Shown here: positions 62,359 through 64,000 of the stretch, piece after piece
Layout: each line of letters opens with the position of its first letter
Numbering within the stretch: position 1 is the first letter of the stretch
DNA from: Bacteroidota bacterium
Lineage (GTDB): Bacteria > Bacteroidota > Bacteroidia > 2-12-FULL-35-15
DNA length: 64,000 nucleotides
Assembly: GCA_947504725.1 (NCBI GenBank)
Contig: CANNHN010000008.1
Location: 1-64,000 of the forward strand
Direction of reading: 5' to 3'
Program-made: the position numbers and the translations under genes
Notes under the pieces: generated by a model
Seen by the model: only the letters and a program-made list of their open reading frames with translations
Told to the model about the DNA's origin: nothing
The model's database searches: none

Positions 62359-64000
62359 TTATTTTTTAGGTCCAGCTTTTATCTTAATGTATTGATATTG
62401 CTCATACACAGCCATGTTTTCAATCGCATCTTTTTTATATTCGGGACCTTGTACTAATGCTTTTGTGTCACTAAAGATAATTTGAGTTTTTTTAACTCCT
62501 TTTTTAGTTAAGGCATTTAAGACCTGTTCTCTTGCATTTTTAGCTCTTAAATTTGCAAGATTTTCGTTTGTTTTAAATGTTCTTGTCGGAACAGTAGACG
62601 CGCTTGATTCAATGATAATTTCAAAATTAGGATTGTTTATTAAACAGCCACTTAGCTCATCAATAAAGGTTTTAAAGTCAGCAGCATCCTTGTCAATTTC
62701 TTTTTTATTGTATTTAAAATACAGTTGAAATGTGGAGTTTTTTGTTTTACAAGGGCTATTCGCATCATTTAACGTGTTGCTATAAGCTAGCATGGAATCG
62801 CGTTGAGCAGTAGTTAATGAATCACCATAATGAATCTGTCTTCTAATAACTTGGTATCCTTTTTTTAATGGAACTTCAATTATTTCAGAAAAAATTGGTT
62901 TTTCATTAATTGTGTAAATGGTTTTATAAGAACTACCTACGGGTAAATTAGCACCGTATTTTCCTGAAGTGCTGTTTGCAGTAAGCGTTTGGATGGTATC
63001 CCCTTTTAAAGTATTAATGATGTAAATCTTATTGTTAGCAATGCTTTCTTTTGTATTGTTAACGATGTTTCCTAAAAGAATAGTGATATCGCGAGGTTCA
63101 TATTCAGGAAATTTGATCATGTAGATGTCTTTTTCTCCAAAACCACCTTCTTTATCTGAAGAAAAGAAAGCACGTTTTCCGTCAGCTGTTGTAATTAAAA
63201 AAACATCATCATCTGTTGTGTTTACAGGGTATCCATAGTTTATTGGGGGAGCCCAATTGCCATTTTCATCATTAATCATGGATGTAAAAATGTCAAATCC
63301 TCCCATTGAATTATGTCCTTTAGATGAAAAGAATATTTGTTTTCCGTCAGGATGAATAAATATTCCGTCTTCATCATATTTTGTATTGATAACATCGCCT
63401 AAATTTTGTGCAGGCCCCCATTCTCCATTCGGTAATTTCAAGCATTTATAAATATCTCTTCCGCCAATTCCTCCCGCTCTATTGCTAATAAAGTAAAGAA
63501 CACGATTGTCAGAACTAAAACAAGCATGAGATTCCCATGAAGAAGAATTGATAGGAGCTGAGACATACTCAGGAGCTCCCCATTCGCTTCCTTTTAATTC
63601 ACTCACATAAATATTTCCGTTTCCACCATCATCTTTGTAGATTAATAGCTTTTGTCCATCAGCTGATAGATTAATAGTTGCTTCGTGTCCAAAGGAGTTG
63701 ATGTTTGTTCCAATCGGTTTTGCTAGTCCCCATTTTTTATCATTTTCAGAAAAAGTAGCAGTGAAAATGTCTTCAAAATGTTCACCAGTTGGAAGTAATT
63801 TATCCGTTGATCCTCCTTTTCTTCTTGTAGTAAAAATGATAGTTTGCTCATCAAGTGAAACAACCGGAGAATAATCTGGATATTTTGAATTTACACCTTC
63901 TCCTAAGTTTTCAACTTCAACTTTTTTGGGTGTTTTAACAAGCTCTTTGCCGTAATTGCAAGTTTCTATATCGTGTTTGATCTCTTCCACCTCTAAAGTT
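62359..64000 (-). CDS. PorE-like protein, partial (5' end outside window)
   Basis: At least 546 residues; the frame is open to the window edge and the true start lies beyond it, so the TPR half is missing. Visible parts are six PD40 blades (from about KYPDYSPVVSLDEQTIIF to the AFFSSDKEGGFGEKDIYMI blade), a carboxypeptidase-regulatory-like section (SIANNKIYIINTLKGDT), and an OmpA-like C-terminus. As in the 809-residue paralogue, the TD motif is replaced by SSASTVPTRTF, while ANLRAKNA retains an Arg. Confidence 0.88.
   Translation of the reverse strand, partial: TLEVEEIKHDIETCNYGKELVKTPKKVEVENLGEGVNSKYPDYSPVVSLDEQTIIFTTRRKGGSTDKLLPTGEHFEDIFTATFSENDKKWGLAKPIGTNINSFGHEATINLSADGQKLLIYKDDGGNGNIYVSELKGSEWGAPEYVSAPINSSSWESHACFSSDNRVLYFISNRAGGIGGRDIYKCLKLPNGEWGPAQNLGDVINTKYDEDGIFIHPDGKQIFFSSKGHNSMGGFDIFTSMINDENGNWAPPINYGYPVNTTDDDVFLITTADGKRAFFSSDKEGGFGEKDIYMIKFPEYEPRDITILLGNIVNNTKESIANNKIYIINTLKGDTIQTLTANSTSGKYGANLPVGSSYKTIYTINEKPIFSEIIEVPLKKGYQVIRRQIHYGDSLTTAQRDSMLAYSNTLNDANSPCKTKNSTFQLYFKYNKKEIDKDAADFKTFIDELSGCLINNPNFEIIIESSASTVPTRTFKTNENLANLRAKNAREQVLNALTKKGVKKTQIIFSDTKALVQGPEYKKDAIENMAVYEQYQYIKIKAGPKK

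Overview
The window is low-GC DNA from a member of the Bacteroidota, most like a Flavobacteriales-type organism. The evidence is exact TAnnTTTG promoter -7 boxes in front of many genes, two proteins with C-terminal type IX secretion (T9SS) sorting domains, tandem PorE-like TPR/PD40/OmpA proteins, thiol-disulphide proteins of DUF4369/TlpA type, and almost no Shine-Dalgarno sequences. Coding density is high and no gap exceeds 300 bases. I saw no rRNA, tRNA, CRISPR array, transposase or integrase gene.

Region 1 (1-16424) holds mixed housekeeping and envelope genes. A TetR regulator reads into a truncated ABC exporter fragment. Then come fabG, a VWA-type membrane protein, ilvE, a J-domain membrane protein, several secreted thioredoxin-fold proteins (including a TlpA-SCO pair), a T9SS cargo protein, prfC, rplS and trmD.

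Region 2 (16473-20720) is the biotin operon bioB-bioF-bioD-bioA, driven by a textbook promoter. bioC and an assigned bioH are absent. It is followed by a queuosine-precursor transporter, a small OmpA protein, an alpha/beta hydrolase and an M23 peptidase. Next is a division/RNA block: a coiled-coil protein, zapA, a probable 6S RNA, and rny.

Region 3 (27124-45378) is a 20-gene, same-strand surface-polysaccharide locus. It encodes a Wzm/Wzt ABC exporter with a C-terminal carbohydrate-binding-type extension on Wzt, seven recognisable glycosyltransferases plus an exostosin-like enzyme, three methyltransferases, and an FdtA-type ketoisomerase. It also has two DegT aminotransferases, two left-handed beta-helix acyltransferases (one short), an O-antigen ligase-like protein and a PglC-like initiating transferase. 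No Wzx flippase and no nucleotide-sugar dehydratase or nucleotidyltransferase is present, so precursors must come from elsewhere. The product could be an O-antigen or the A-LPS to which T9SS cargo is attached; this is inference.

Region 4 (45379-49413) carries a SirB1-type protein, a nucleoside phosphorylase and two tandem universal stress proteins. It is bracketed by two inverted copies of a 42-base repeat. Region 5 (49414-64000) is read leftward. It has a 1235-residue T9SS beta-helix protein with about ten 29-residue repeats, a DUF4197 lipoprotein, a fumarylacetoacetase-family enzyme, a DnaQ-like exonuclease fused to DUF3820, and four tandem PorE-like paralogues, the last cut by the window edge. 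Two of these have a non-canonical OmpA-like domain that lacks the usual TD motif.

Intergenic spaces contain a degenerate family of palindromic repeats related to CTGAGCGGAGTCGAAG. They also contain several strong convergent terminators.
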